From Candidatus Paceibacter sp. (GTDB taxonomy: Bacteria > Patescibacteriota > Patescibacteriia > S139-126): a DNA stretch of 52,318 nucleotides. The stretch spans positions 1-52,318 of the forward strand of contig DYGA01000006.1 of NCBI GenBank assembly GCA_020724865.1, written 5' to 3'. Both the position numbers and the translations under genes were made by a program. The notes under the pieces are model-generated. The model was not told where the DNA came from. It made no database searches and saw nothing but the letters and a program-made list of their open reading frames with translations. This document shows, one piece after another, positions 7,926 to 17,662 of this stretch. How positions within the stretch are numbered: position 1 is the stretch's first letter; every line of letters starts with the position of its first letter.

Positions 7926-9329
7926 ATGACAGAAATAAAATTTTACAATACCTTAACAAAGAAAAAAGAAACATTTAAATCTATCAAAAAAAATAAAGTC
8001 GGTTTATACACCTGCGGTTTAACGGTTTATAATTTTGCGCATATTGGCAATCTACGCACATATATTTTTGAAGATATACTCCGTCGCACTTTAATGCTCA
8101 ACAATTACCAAGTGAAACATGTCCAAAATATTACCGATGTAGGACATTTAACTGATGATGCTGATCAAGGTGAGGACAAAATAGAAAAAATTGCTAACCA
8201 AGAGAAAAAAACCGCTTGGGAAATAGCCGATTTTTATACCCAAGCTTTCAAACAAGACTTAAAAAAACTCAATATTCTTTATCCACATATCTGGTGCAAA
8301 GCTACAGAACATATCAAAGAACAAATTGCAGTCATAAAAAAAATTGAACAAAACGGTTTTACTTATTTAACTGATGATGGTTTGTATTTTGATACAAGTA
8401 AGCTAAAAAACTATGGCCGCTTGTCAAACCAAAATAAAGATGAACTGCAGGCGGGAAAAAGAGTAGATATTGGTCTTAAAAAAAATCATACTGATTTTGC
8501 CCTTTGGAAATTTTCCAAAACAAATGAAAAAAGACAAATGGAATGGGATTCACCTTGGGGAAAAGGCTTTCCGGGTTGGCACATAGAGTGTAGCGCTATG
8601 GCCACTAATTATTTAGGCGTTCCGTTTGATATTCACTGTGGCGGCATAGACCATATACCAGTTCATCATAACAATGAAATAGCTCAAACGGAAGCTGCAG
8701 AAGGTAAATTAATGGCCAACTATTGGTTGCATTGCGAATTTTTACTTATCAATGACGATAAAATGTCAAAAAGTAAAAATAACTTTTTTACTCTGCAATC
8801 AATAATAGAAAAAAATTATTCGCCTCTAGCTTTTCGTTATTTAACGCTAAATACCCATTATCGGCAAAAAATTTCTTTTACTTGGCAATCTTTAGACCAA
8901 GCTCAAAATGCATTGTTAAAACTATTAAATTTTCTTGCTCCCTACCAAAAAAATGGCAAAATAATTGCTGAATTTAAAAATAAATTTATCTTGGCCTTAA
9001 ATGATGATTTAAATACACCTAAAAGTTTAGCGGTAATGTGGGAATTAGTTAAATCAAATAAACCCTTAGCAGATATTGCCGCCACAATTTTTTATTTTGA
9101 TAAAGTCTTAGGATTAAATTTAGAAAAAATTTTAAGCAAAGTTAAATCTCAAAAAATTCCTACGGAAATCAAAACTTTATTATTAAAAAGAGAAAAGGCC
9201 AGACAAGAGAAAAATTGGGAGCTGGCCGATAAATTAAGGTTGGAAATTTTAAATAAAAATTATCTGGTTGCTGACACAAATACCGGACAAAAAATTTCCA
9301 AAAATATTACAGTGCTTGATCTGTTGTAA
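7926..9329 (+). CDS. cysS: Cysteinyl-tRNA synthetase
   Basis: Class I synthetase that charges tRNA-Cys. The HIGN signature is at 39-42, the first zinc ligand is C30 (TCGLTVY), GWHIECSAM carries another zinc-binding Cys, and KMSKS is at 279-283. Length of 467 residues matches the bacterial enzyme with DALR and C-terminal anticodon domains. It starts two bases after corA with no Shine-Dalgarno. The last 23 bases overlap the 3' end of mrdA on the opposite strand, with no hairpin terminator between them. Confidence 0.96.
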   Translation: MTEIKFYNTLTKKKETFKSIKKNKVGLYTCGLTVYNFAHIGNLRTYIFEDILRRTLMLNNYQVKHVQNITDVGHLTDDADQGEDKIEKIANQEKKTAWEIADFYTQAFKQDLKKLNILYPHIWCKATEHIKEQIAVIKKIEQNGFTYLTDDGLYFDTSKLKNYGRLSNQNKDELQAGKRVDIGLKKNHTDFALWKFSKTNEKRQMEWDSPWGKGFPGWHIECSAMATNYLGVPFDIHCGGIDHIPVHHNNEIAQTEAAEGKLMANYWLHCEFLLINDDKMSKSKNNFFTLQSIIEKNYSPLAFRYLTLNTHYRQKISFTWQSLDQAQNALLKLLNFLAPYQKNGKIIAEFKNKFILALNDDLNTPKSLAVMWELVKSNKPLADIAATIFYFDKVLGLNLEKILSKVKSQKIPTEIKTLLLKREKARQEKNWELADKLRLEILNKNYLVADTNTGQKISKNITVLDLL

Positions 9330-11232
9330 AGTATTGTTTAAATATATCATAAGCAACCGGAACGGCATAAGTTGAACCTTCTACACCATTTTCCAACAAA
9401 ACCACCAAAACTATCTCTGGCCTATCATAAGGCGCAAAACCAGCAAACCAAGCATGGGGTTTGTTATCACCTCCGACTTGAGCTGTGCCGGTTTTGCCAG
9501 CAACAGCAAAAGGTAAACTTTTCAAATATTGGGCTGAGCCTGATTCAACTGTGGCCCTCAGTCCAGTTTTTACTATATCTAAATTTTCATTAGTTATTGG
9601 TATTTCACGTACAAGCTGAGGTTCTTTTTTATAAATTTGTCCAGTTTTTTCATCTTTAAATCCATAAACAAATCTCGGCTGATATAGCTTTCCGCCATTG
9701 ATCAGAGCGGCGTAAGCATTAGCCATTTGTAATGGGGTAACTAAAATATCCCCCTGACCTATGCTGGTATTATAAGTATCACCAATATACCAAGGTTCTT
9801 TTTTTGTTGATAACTTCCATTCAGGATCTGGAAAAAATCCCTTTTTTTCTTGAGGATAATCAACATAATTTAAAGAATTAAAACCAAAATATTCAGCATA
9901 TTTCTTTAACCTATCAATACCTAAACCTGGAAACTTTTCATAACCACCTCCCAAATAATAAAAAAATGTATTTACAGACTCGGCAATAGCTTTTATAACA
10001 TTGGTTACGCCATGACCACCTGATTTCCAATCAGGAAAAAACCATTGTGAAACTCTGATGCCACCAGTACTAAGAACAGTAGTTGTTCTATTGATAACTT
10101 TTTCCTCTAACCCGGCGGCGGCATAAATTGGTTTGATAGTTGATCCCGACGGATATTCCCCCTGAATTACCCTAAAAAATAAAGGATTATCCGTATTGGT
10201 AAAAATATCAGATATTTCCTTTTTATTTTTATTTGCTGTAATAAAAAAATTATTATCATAAGCAGGTAAGCTGACTGCGGCTCTGATTGCTCCAGTACTT
10301 GGATCCAAAGCTACCACCACACCTTTTGATAAATTATTTTTACTTAAACTTTTTTGTAAACTAGCAAAAGCTATTGATTGTAATCTGTAATCAATATTCA
10401 AAATTAAACTTAAACCATTAACTGGTTTTTGTTCGCTAATAACTTTTATCTCCTCTCCCAAAACATTTACTTCTTTAATTTTTTTACCATCTTGCCCTTT
10501 TAAATCTTGCTCATAATACAATTCCAAACCACTTTTTCCTAATTTATCATTCAGTAAATATTGGCCACTTCTGACTTTATCCAAATCAGCTTCGGTTATA
10601 TTACCTAAATACCCTAAAATGTGGGAGACTTTTTCACCATAGGGATAGTACCTTTCATTTTTTTCAAAAATATCAAAACCGGGAAAATCTTTGATTAGCA
10701 ATATCATATCCAACGCTTCGGCGGTATTTAAATCATCCAAAATGGTAATGGGCTGATTTGAGTATTGTTTATATTTATTATAGTTAGTTTTAACTTCTTC
10801 TTTATCAAATTCGTGCCAACTATATATTTTATTTAAATTATCATCTAAATTATCAACCGATATTTCGTTTGGATAAAACACTAATGAAAAACTGGGTATA
10901 TTCTTAGCTAAAACTAAATTTTTATAATCATAAATTAAACCACGATTTGCCTTTAAAACTTCAGTTTTTAGCCGATTGCCTTCCGCTAAGGAAATAAATA
11001 AATTTCCCTGATAAATCTGAATATAGGCAATTTTAAAAATAGCTACCAAAAAAAATATTATTATAAAAAACGATAAAAATATTAATTTTTTTTGATTAAA
11101 AATAAAATCAATCAAAGGATTTTCATTGATTAAATTTGACTGTTCCCCAACATAAAATCTTTGATAATAAGAATTTATTTTTTTATCTTTAATCTCCCTA
11201 TTATCTTCTTGAATTATAAATGGGTCAGACAT
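9307..11232 (-). CDS. mrdA: Penicillin-binding protein 2 (elongasome transpeptidase)
   Basis: Crosslinks peptidoglycan during cell elongation. An N-terminal membrane anchor lies at about 51-72, followed by the dimerisation (pedestal) domain and the transpeptidase domain. Catalytic motifs are S364-T-I-K367, S419-V-N421 and K580-T-G-T583. Length 641 residues is typical. Last gene of proS-mreB-mreC-mreD-mrdA; its start overlaps the mreD stop by eight bases. The usual partner rodA is not in this window. Confidence 0.95.
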   Translation of the reverse strand: MSDPFIIQEDNREIKDKKINSYYQRFYVGEQSNLINENPLIDFIFNQKKLIFLSFFIIIFFLVAIFKIAYIQIYQGNLFISLAEGNRLKTEVLKANRGLIYDYKNLVLAKNIPSFSLVFYPNEISVDNLDDNLNKIYSWHEFDKEEVKTNYNKYKQYSNQPITILDDLNTAEALDMILLIKDFPGFDIFEKNERYYPYGEKVSHILGYLGNITEADLDKVRSGQYLLNDKLGKSGLELYYEQDLKGQDGKKIKEVNVLGEEIKVISEQKPVNGLSLILNIDYRLQSIAFASLQKSLSKNNLSKGVVVALDPSTGAIRAAVSLPAYDNNFFITANKNKKEISDIFTNTDNPLFFRVIQGEYPSGSTIKPIYAAAGLEEKVINRTTTVLSTGGIRVSQWFFPDWKSGGHGVTNVIKAIAESVNTFFYYLGGGYEKFPGLGIDRLKKYAEYFGFNSLNYVDYPQEKKGFFPDPEWKLSTKKEPWYIGDTYNTSIGQGDILVTPLQMANAYAALINGGKLYQPRFVYGFKDEKTGQIYKKEPQLVREIPITNENLDIVKTGLRATVESGSAQYLKSLPFAVAGKTGTAQVGGDNKPHAWFAGFAPYDRPEIVLVVLLENGVEGSTYAVPVAYDIFKQYFTTDQAL

Positions 11233-11716
11233 GCTTTTTAGAAAAAATTAAATTAAAAATAATCACGAAAGCAAATAAAATCAAACTTTCAACAAAAACG
11301 GCAATAAATAAATTTTGTATATAATACCAGAGTAAATAGAAATCAAAGGAAAATTTAAAACTTATTAAAAGTAATTGAATAAATTTAAATACTATAGAAC
11401 CTATAATTACGCCAGCAGCCAATGACAATAAAGTACGGTTGGTAAACAAAAAATAAAGAATTATGTAAGTAAACCAAGCCACCACTAGATATAACACTAA
11501 ATAAAAACCAAAAAAATATAAACTGTAAATATCATTTAATAAACCAACAAATATAACCAACCACCAATGATTCATCTGATAAGCAAAGGCAATTCGCAAA
11601 AGGACATATAATAATGGCAAGTTGATAAAAATTAAAAATGTGAATTGACTAAAAAAAGATACATGTAATATCCAAAGCAATAAAATAACAAAAAAATCAA
11701 CTATTAGTTTATTCAT
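11225..11716 (-). CDS. mreD: Rod shape-determining protein MreD
   Basis: Small integral membrane protein of the elongasome. 163 residues, almost entirely hydrophobic, with about five membrane segments. The sequence alone is weakly diagnostic; assignment rests on size, topology and position between mreC and mrdA, overlapping both by eight bases, which implies translational coupling. Confidence 0.85.
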   Translation of the reverse strand: MNKLIVDFFVILLLWILHVSFFSQFTFLIFINLPLLYVLLRIAFAYQMNHWWLVIFVGLLNDIYSLYFFGFYLVLYLVVAWFTYIILYFLFTNRTLLSLAAGVIIGSIVFKFIQLLLISFKFSFDFYLLWYYIQNLFIAVFVESLILFAFVIIFNLIFSKKHV

Positions 11717-12491
11717 AAACCGGTTTCAATACATTGACAAAAATAATATTTTGAACTTTTTCCGGTGAAGTAATAGTGGCCGACTGAAAAAAATCACCTT
11801 CATTTTTATGAATAGCTGTTATTTGACCAATAACTAAGCCTCTGGGTATAAAGTTATCCCGCCCAGAAGTAACAACAATATCGCCAATTTTAATTTCATC
11901 TTCCTGCTCTAGGTAATTAATCCGAATACCCAAATTTCTAGTTCCCTCAACCAATCCAAGCGAATTTTTCTCATTTTGAATAAAGGCGGTAGTTTTAAAT
12001 AAAGAGCTCTCTACCAGCACAATTTGACTGGTATATTTATCTGTTTTATAAACTTTTCCAATTAAAATACCATCCGTTGTAATTACTGGCATATCAACCT
12101 GCAAACCAGAATTTTCCCCTTTATTGATCAAAATTATATTTTTTTCCAAACCTGGAATATAGCCCATAACCTCAGCTAAAACCGGCTCATAATGGGGATT
12201 ATCTTTGTAATTTAAAGCATTTTTTAATGAGATATTTTCCAATTCTAATTCTTTAAGTAAGGCATAATCAACTACTAATTTTTTTATATCCTCTCTTAAT
12301 TTTTTGTTTTCGGCTATCAAACTTTTATTGGGTGTAAAAATTTCCCAAATTTTAAGGGAAAGATTGTAAACAGGTTTTGTAATATTACCAAAGAATAAAC
12401 GCCAAGGTGATTGGAAAAGAAAAAATATTACTATAGTAAAAATAGCAATGGCTATAATATGCCAATAATTTTTTCTTTTTGTCAGCCGCAT
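11709..12491 (-). CDS. mreC: Rod shape-determining protein MreC
   Basis: Links the MreB filament to the extracytoplasmic wall-synthesis enzymes. One N-terminal membrane helix (about 11-27), a coiled coil (about 58-92, starting IAENKKLREDIKKL), then a beta-rich domain with typical MreC phrases such as DGILIGKV and GDIVVTSG. 260 residues, normal size. It begins one base after mreB ends and overlaps mreD. Confidence 0.93.
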   Translation of the reverse strand: MRLTKRKNYWHIIAIAIFTIVIFFLFQSPWRLFFGNITKPVYNLSLKIWEIFTPNKSLIAENKKLREDIKKLVVDYALLKELELENISLKNALNYKDNPHYEPVLAEVMGYIPGLEKNIILINKGENSGLQVDMPVITTDGILIGKVYKTDKYTSQIVLVESSLFKTTAFIQNEKNSLGLVEGTRNLGIRINYLEQEDEIKIGDIVVTSGRDNFIPRGLVIGQITAIHKNEGDFFQSATITSPEKVQNIIFVNVLKPVYE

Positions 12492-13550
12492 TTATGATTT
12501 TATATTTTGACCCTGAGTATCATTTATTAAAATATCTTCCATTAATTTCTTATCTTCCAATAAAATTCCCGTGCCTCTAACAACACAGGTTAGAGGATCA
12601 TCCGCGATTACAACCGGTACTTGAGTTTCTCGAGCTATTACCCGGTCAAGTCCCTTCAATAAAGCTCCACCACCAGTTAAGGTTATACCTCTTTCGTAAA
12701 TATCGGCCACCAATTCCGGTGGAGTATTTTCAATTACAGTTTTTATATTTTCAACCATAACTCTAATTGAACGAGTTAAAGCTTCTCTAATCTGCATATC
12801 CGATACACTAATTTCTTTTGGTAGGCCAGTAATTAAATCCCGACCTCTAACTTTCATATCAGTATGTTCATCAAGAGGCATGGCTGAACCAATTTTTATT
12901 TTAATTTCTTCAGCGGTTTTTTCGCCAAGTAATAAGTTAAAATTCTCTCTTACATAATTTATTATTGAACGGTTTAATTCATCGCCAGCTAATCTCATTG
13001 ATTTCCAAGTAACTATTCCGGATAATGAAATAACGGCAATGTTTGTTGTGCCCCCGCCAATATCAACAACTAAATTAGCTACAGATTCTTGTACGGGTAA
13101 TCTGGCACCAATAGCCGCAGCCATAGGTTCTTCAATCAGATAAACACGACTGGCTCCAGCGGAAAGTGCTGCATCCTCAACGGCTTTTCTTTCTACTTCA
13201 GTCACTTCCAATGGAATTCCTATAATCACAACTGGTCTAGCTAACAAAGAAAAACTTTCTTTGTGCACTTTTTCAATAAAATACTTTAACATTTTTTCTG
13301 TTACTTCAAAATCTGAAATAACTCCCTCCACCAACGGTCTAACTGCTTGAATATGATCTGGGGTTTTGCCAACCATTTTTTTAGCATCAGTACCAACTGT
13401 TAAAATTTGATTCGTTCTAGTATTAACAGCCACTACTGATGGTTCATTGATAACAATGCCTTTATCTTTAACATAAACCAAAGTACTTGACGTGCCTAGG
13501 TCAATGCCCATCTCCTTAGAAAATTTAGAAAAAAGTTTATCACCAATCAT
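12492..13550 (-). CDS. mreB: Rod shape-determining protein MreB (main copy)
   Basis: Actin-like ATPase that forms filaments guiding wall elongation. Phosphate-1 motif MGIDLGTSST near the N-terminus, phosphate-2 VVDIGGGTT, and adenosine motif LTGGGALLKG. 352 residues. The start codon overlaps the proS stop (ATGA at 13547-13550), so it is translationally coupled to proS. Being linked to mreCD and mrdA, this is the elongasome copy; a paralogue lies at 19827-20840. Confidence 0.96.
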   Translation of the reverse strand: MIGDKLFSKFSKEMGIDLGTSSTLVYVKDKGIVINEPSVVAVNTRTNQILTVGTDAKKMVGKTPDHIQAVRPLVEGVISDFEVTEKMLKYFIEKVHKESFSLLARPVVIIGIPLEVTEVERKAVEDAALSAGASRVYLIEEPMAAAIGARLPVQESVANLVVDIGGGTTNIAVISLSGIVTWKSMRLAGDELNRSIINYVRENFNLLLGEKTAEEIKIKIGSAMPLDEHTDMKVRGRDLITGLPKEISVSDMQIREALTRSIRVMVENIKTVIENTPPELVADIYERGITLTGGGALLKGLDRVIARETQVPVVIADDPLTCVVRGTGILLEDKKLMEDILINDTQGQNIKS

Positions 13551-14782
13551 TTTTTAAAATATTTAGTTAGAAAATTCATCAATTTATCTTGATTCACAAT
13601 TTGCGACTTTTCATCTTTTCTGAGTTTAATTTCAAATTTATTACCTAATTTATTGCTAACAATTAAACGCAAAGATATACCAATCAAATCTGAGTCTTTA
13701 AGTTTCTTACCAGCTGACTCTGAACGATCATCAAATAAAACCGACCACGACTTACTTAATTTTTGATAAACCTTTTCTCCCTGTTTATTGGTTGTTAAAT
13801 CTAATAAATGAATATCATAAGGCGATACAGATTTTGGCCAAATAATCCCATTTTTATCACTAAATATTTCTACTAATGTTCCCATAATACGAGATGGTCC
13901 AATTCCATAACAACCCATAAAAACCGGTTTTTCTTTTCCGTCTCTGGCTGTATAAGTAAATTGAAAACTATCACTAAAACGTGTCTTCAATTTAAAAATA
14001 TTACCAACTTCAGTAGATTTTTCTTCTGTTAATTCTTTATTACCACATTTCGGACAGTCAGGTTGTTCAACTATCAATTCTTTATTGACGGCTACTAAAC
14101 ATTTTTTACAAGTATAAATTGTATCTTCACCAGTGTGCGGAGAAACAGTCTGATATTCGTGTGAATATTTTGAAAAAGCCCCACCAGAAGCATATGTTTC
14201 ATATGTTAGGTGTCCAATCTCCAATCGGGATAAAATTTTTCGGTAAGCTACTTTAACTTCTTCGTAATATTTATCAAGATCTTCTTCGTCAATATGAAAA
14301 GAATATAAATCTTTCATTAAAAATTCCCTACCTCGCAATAATCCAGATTTTGCTCTCGCTTCGTTTCTAAACTTTGTTTGAATCTGATAAACGTAAACTG
14401 GCAAATCCTTATAAGAAAAAACCACCTTTTTTATCAAGGGAGTAACAAGTTCTTCATGAGTTGGATTTAAAGTAAAATCTTTATTACCGCTGCCTTTTAA
14501 TTTAAATAAAACATCAAAACTATCCCACCGACCTGTAGTTTGCCATAATGAAGCCGGAGCTAGGACAGGTAATAAAATTTCTTGACCACCTATAGCATTC
14601 ATTTCCTCGCGAATAATTTGATTGATATTATTTAAAACTTTTAAACCTAAAGGTAAATAATTATAAACTCCAGCGGTTACTTTATCGATAAAACCAGCGC
14701 GGATAAGTAATTGAGCATTCAAACTTTCCTCATCTTTAGGGATTTCTTTTATTGATCTACCAACTAATTGTGATTGTTTCAT
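13547..14782 (-). CDS. proS: Prolyl-tRNA synthetase, compact form
   Basis: Class II synthetase that charges tRNA-Pro. Motif 2 FRNEARAKSGLLRGREF and a motif 3 region (CYGIGPSRIMGTLVEIF) are clear. With the ATG at 14782 it has 411 residues, against roughly 570 for the usual bacterial enzyme: the editing domain between motifs 2 and 3 is reduced to a segment of about 60 residues bearing CKKC and CPKC, a probable zinc knuckle. The longer frame to 14839 starts at a non-ATG codon and would include the promoter, so I reject it. A TATAAT ends nine bases before the chosen start. Confidence 0.92.
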   Translation of the reverse strand: MKQSQLVGRSIKEIPKDEESLNAQLLIRAGFIDKVTAGVYNYLPLGLKVLNNINQIIREEMNAIGGQEILLPVLAPASLWQTTGRWDSFDVLFKLKGSGNKDFTLNPTHEELVTPLIKKVVFSYKDLPVYVYQIQTKFRNEARAKSGLLRGREFLMKDLYSFHIDEEDLDKYYEEVKVAYRKILSRLEIGHLTYETYASGGAFSKYSHEYQTVSPHTGEDTIYTCKKCLVAVNKELIVEQPDCPKCGNKELTEEKSTEVGNIFKLKTRFSDSFQFTYTARDGKEKPVFMGCYGIGPSRIMGTLVEIFSDKNGIIWPKSVSPYDIHLLDLTTNKQGEKVYQKLSKSWSVLFDDRSESAGKKLKDSDLIGISLRLIVSNKLGNKFEIKLRKDEKSQIVNQDKLMNFLTKYFKK

Positions 14783-14791
14783 TTTTTTGAT

Positions 14792-14797
14792 ATTATA
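14792..14797 (-). promoter_or_regulatory. -10 box for proS-mre operon
   Basis: TATAAT on the minus strand, nine bases before the proS ATG, leaving a leader of roughly two bases. A TTGAAT sits 15 bp further upstream, short of the ideal 17. It lies just after the rseP terminator, as expected for the start of a new unit. Confidence 0.5.
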
Positions 14798-14873
14798 TTG
14801 AACAAAAAAAGTATTCAAATAATAATACTTTACTAACAAATTCTATCATAATTAAAATTTATTTTCAATTGAT

Positions 14874-14900
14874 AAAAACCCTGAGATAATCAGGGTTTTT
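14874..14900 (-). terminator. Rho-independent terminator after rseP
   Basis: Perfect 11-bp stem AAAAACCCTGA / TCAGGGTTTTT with a five-base loop, three bases after the rseP stop. The T-run on the minus strand ends transcription of the rseP operon before the proS promoter. The symmetrical A/T tracts could also work in the other direction. Confidence 0.85.
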
Positions 14901-14903
14901 CAA

Positions 14904-16001
14904 TTAAAAAATATTTAATATTTTATCCCACCAACTAGTAAATCTGCCTATATCTTTAAAAGTTACTACTAGCACCAGCAACATCAGCAACATAAATCCA
15001 ATATTATGAACAACCGCCTCAATTTTTTGATTTAAAGGACGACGCATAATTTTTTCAATGCCTAAAAACAATACTCTGCCACCGTCCAATGCAGGTATTG
15101 GTAAAATATTTATTATAGCTAAATTGATCGATAAAAGTGCGGCAAATTGTAAAATATAAATAAAACCTAAATTAACAACTTGGCCGGTTAAAACTGCAAT
15201 TCCGACCGGTCCGGCAATATCAGCCCCCAACGAACCAGAAATAAATAAATTCTTAAGCATATCAGCAAAGGCTAAAACTATCTGCCAAGTTGTAAATATT
15301 GTTGTCTTAAAACCCTCCCATAAAGATTGATACCAAGGATAGGAAATAATCCCGGTTTTAATTAAAGCTACGCCCATTATGGCTCTGTCATTTTCATTGA
15401 TTTTTTGCGGTATAATTTCTTTGGTAATTAAATCATTTCCCCTTTTGATGTTGAGATTTACAATTTGATCAGCCTTTTCATTTATATAATTTTGTATTTC
15501 ATTTATATCGGCAAAGTTTTTCTCATCAATAGATAAAATAATATCACCCACATTTAAATTGACTTGGGCTGCTGGAGAATTAGGCTCAACGGATATTATT
15601 TGTATTTGCTGGTCACGTATATATTGAGCATTGGCATTATCTACTACTTGAGGCAACCCAACAGTATAACCAATTGTAAATAAAACCCAAGCTAAAACAA
15701 TATTCATCGTTACCCCAGCCACCAGCACAATAAATCTTTGCCAGATTTTTTTGCTGGCAAAGCTATCTGCTTGTTCCCGATAATCACCTGACTCGCCTTT
15801 TATTTTGACGAAACCTCCTAAAGGTAACCAATTTAAAGTATACAAAGTGCCATCTTTGACAAATAATTTTTTTGCCCGCGGTGGAAAGCCAAAACCGAAC
15901 TCTTCAACTTTCATGCCAAATCTTTTGGCCGCAGCAAAATGACCTAGTTCATGGACAAAAACCAGTAAACCTAAAATAACTATAAAAACTAAAATACTCA
16001 T
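14904..16001 (-). CDS. rseP: Site-2 intramembrane metalloprotease RseP
   Basis: Cleaves membrane-bound substrates such as anti-sigma factors or signal-peptide remnants. Zinc motif HELGH at 17-21 in the first membrane helix, a single PDZ domain (about 125-195), and the second active-site motif LDG with D306. 365 residues with about four membrane segments; a one-PDZ form as in Gram-positive relatives. Terminal gene of its operon, directly followed by a strong terminator and 22 bp downstream of frr. Confidence 0.93.
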   Translation of the reverse strand: MSILVFIVILGLLVFVHELGHFAAAKRFGMKVEEFGFGFPPRAKKLFVKDGTLYTLNWLPLGGFVKIKGESGDYREQADSFASKKIWQRFIVLVAGVTMNIVLAWVLFTIGYTVGLPQVVDNANAQYIRDQQIQIISVEPNSPAAQVNLNVGDIILSIDEKNFADINEIQNYINEKADQIVNLNIKRGNDLITKEIIPQKINENDRAIMGVALIKTGIISYPWYQSLWEGFKTTIFTTWQIVLAFADMLKNLFISGSLGADIAGPVGIAVLTGQVVNLGFIYILQFAALLSINLAIINILPIPALDGGRVLFLGIEKIMRRPLNQKIEAVVHNIGFMLLMLLVLVVTFKDIGRFTSWWDKILNIF

Positions 16002-16023
16002 AATTAATTTAATAACTATTAAA

Positions 16024-16566
16024 CTAAACTGTCATAATTTCTTCTTCTTTTTGTTCACCTAATTTATTTATTTTTTCGTTATATTCGTCAACTTGAGATT
16101 GCAGCTGTTTTTGAAATTTAAAAAAATCATCTTCACTAATTTCCCCGTTATCTTTTTGATTTTTTAAATTTTTCATTATTTGTTCTCTTAATTTACGTAT
16201 AGCGATTCTGCTATCTTCTAATTTTTGATGAAGAATTTTAATTATATCCCGTCTACTTTCCTCGGTCAATGTTGGAACCTGTATCCGTATGACTGAACCA
16301 TCATTATTGGGCGTTAAATTAAGCTGAGCTTCCATTATTCCTTTTTCAATTTCCTTTAATAAGCTTTTATCCCACGGTTCAATAACAATTAATCTTGGTT
16401 CTGGAGTATGAATTGATGCTAACTGTTTTAAAGGTGTTCTAATATTATAAGCATTAATTTGTATATTTTCTACCAATGCCGGTGTAGCTCTGCCACTACG
16501 CAATGATTTTAAATCTAAATTTAAATGTTCTAATATATTGTTGAACTCTTCAGTTTTGAAATTCAT
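16024..16566 (-). CDS. frr: Ribosome recycling factor
   Basis: Splits the post-termination ribosome together with EF-G. 180 residues, the standard size, with the typical LRSGRATPALVENI segment, EPWDKSLLKEIEK and the C-terminal helix of alternating charge. It lies 17 bp after the beta-propeller lipoprotein gene, without a Shine-Dalgarno. Confidence 0.96.
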   Translation of the reverse strand: MNFKTEEFNNILEHLNLDLKSLRSGRATPALVENIQINAYNIRTPLKQLASIHTPEPRLIVIEPWDKSLLKEIEKGIMEAQLNLTPNNDGSVIRIQVPTLTEESRRDIIKILHQKLEDSRIAIRKLREQIMKNLKNQKDNGEISEDDFFKFQKQLQSQVDEYNEKINKLGEQKEEEIMTV

Positions 16567-16583
16567 AAAGAAATTATTAATTT

Positions 16584-17654
16584 TTATTTACTAGGCAACC
16601 AACCGCCTAAATATAAAATATTAGTTTGTTCTGGATCCATAATTAGTGATTTAATCAGTCTAGCTGTCGGTGGTTTGATGGTTGTCCAATTGGCGCCGCC
16701 ATCTACACTTCGATAAATACCTCTATCAGTACCATAAATAATTTCGTTTTCGTTCTTTTTATTTAAAACTAACGATTGTATATTAGCAGTATTTGGCTGT
16801 TGTAATAAAATATATGCCTGCCAATCGACACCAGAATTCTCACTTCTTAATAAACCATACTTTGAGGCAATCAATATTCCATCTTCAAATGAAGGAATAA
16901 ATTCTAAGGCAATTACTTCGTCAGCATTTTTAAGATCAAGTTCATTGAATCTAGGGCTTAAATCCTCCCAGGCAATACCTTTATCTGAAGAGCGATAAAA
17001 ACCTTTCTTTAAAGCAGCATATATTACCATGGGATTTTTCGGATTAATGTAAATTCCCTGAACTGGTGATTTAAAATTAGCTCTTAAAACTTGCCAACTT
17101 TCGCCATAATCTTGAGACCATATAATTTCTCCTCTATTGGCTACAGATGTTCCCATAAATATCCGACTAGAATCTTCCGGATCTATAACTATTTTAGTTA
17201 TAGTAGCGTCATTTCTTTTTTCGTAAAAAATTGATCGCCATTTACGACCGCAATCAATACTTTTATATATTTCTTTAGAACTGGCAGCATATAAAGTGCA
17301 AGGATAATTTTGATCAACGGCAAAAGATATTATATTTCCTTTGTTAGAAAGTATGGACCGCCAAGTCTCAGCTCCGTCCCAGGAAACAAAAACGCCTTTT
17401 TCTCTAGTGCCAACATATAAAGTCTTATTATCGCTTGGATCTAAATATAAAAATTCTACATTAGTATCGTTTAAAGTTAAATTTTGTTCACCCACAGACA
17501 ACACAAGGGATTTATTCTCCCAATTAGCAGCACTGTCAGTGGAACGATAAATTCCTCCATCAGGTGTTTTTTCGGTTTTAACCTGCAAAATACAACCTGA
17601 CAGAAACACTGTGAGTAACGGTAAAAATAAAATTAATTTCAACTTATTTTTCAT
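16584..17654 (-). CDS. Lipoprotein with BNR/Asp-box beta-propeller
   Basis: Secreted, lipid-anchored protein: signal peptide followed by lipobox LSGC (Cys at about 21). The mature part carries at least seven Asp-box repeats of the form S-x-D-x-G-x-x-W (for example GIYRSTDSAANW, EIYKSIDCGRKW, IYRSVDGGANW) spaced about 45-50 residues apart, which predicts a seven-bladed propeller of the sialidase/Ycf48/VPS10 fold. Sialidase catalytic residues are not evident, so a binding or assembly role on the outer face of the membrane is more likely. It sits between the delta-prime gene (8 bp) and frr (17 bp). Confidence 0.85.
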   Translation of the reverse strand: MKNKLKLILFLPLLTVFLSGCILQVKTEKTPDGGIYRSTDSAANWENKSLVLSVGEQNLTLNDTNVEFLYLDPSDNKTLYVGTREKGVFVSWDGAETWRSILSNKGNIISFAVDQNYPCTLYAASSKEIYKSIDCGRKWRSIFYEKRNDATITKIVIDPEDSSRIFMGTSVANRGEIIWSQDYGESWQVLRANFKSPVQGIYINPKNPMVIYAALKKGFYRSSDKGIAWEDLSPRFNELDLKNADEVIALEFIPSFEDGILIASKYGLLRSENSGVDWQAYILLQQPNTANIQSLVLNKKNENEIIYGTDRGIYRSVDGGANWTTIKPPTARLIKSLIMDPEQTNILYLGGWLPSK

Positions 17655-17662
17655 AAATTAAA

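Noticed and set aside
13547-13549. Alternative genetic code (UGA as glycine)
   Set aside because: TGA ends proS and the EamA gene at sensible places, and full-length proteins contain no in-frame TGA.
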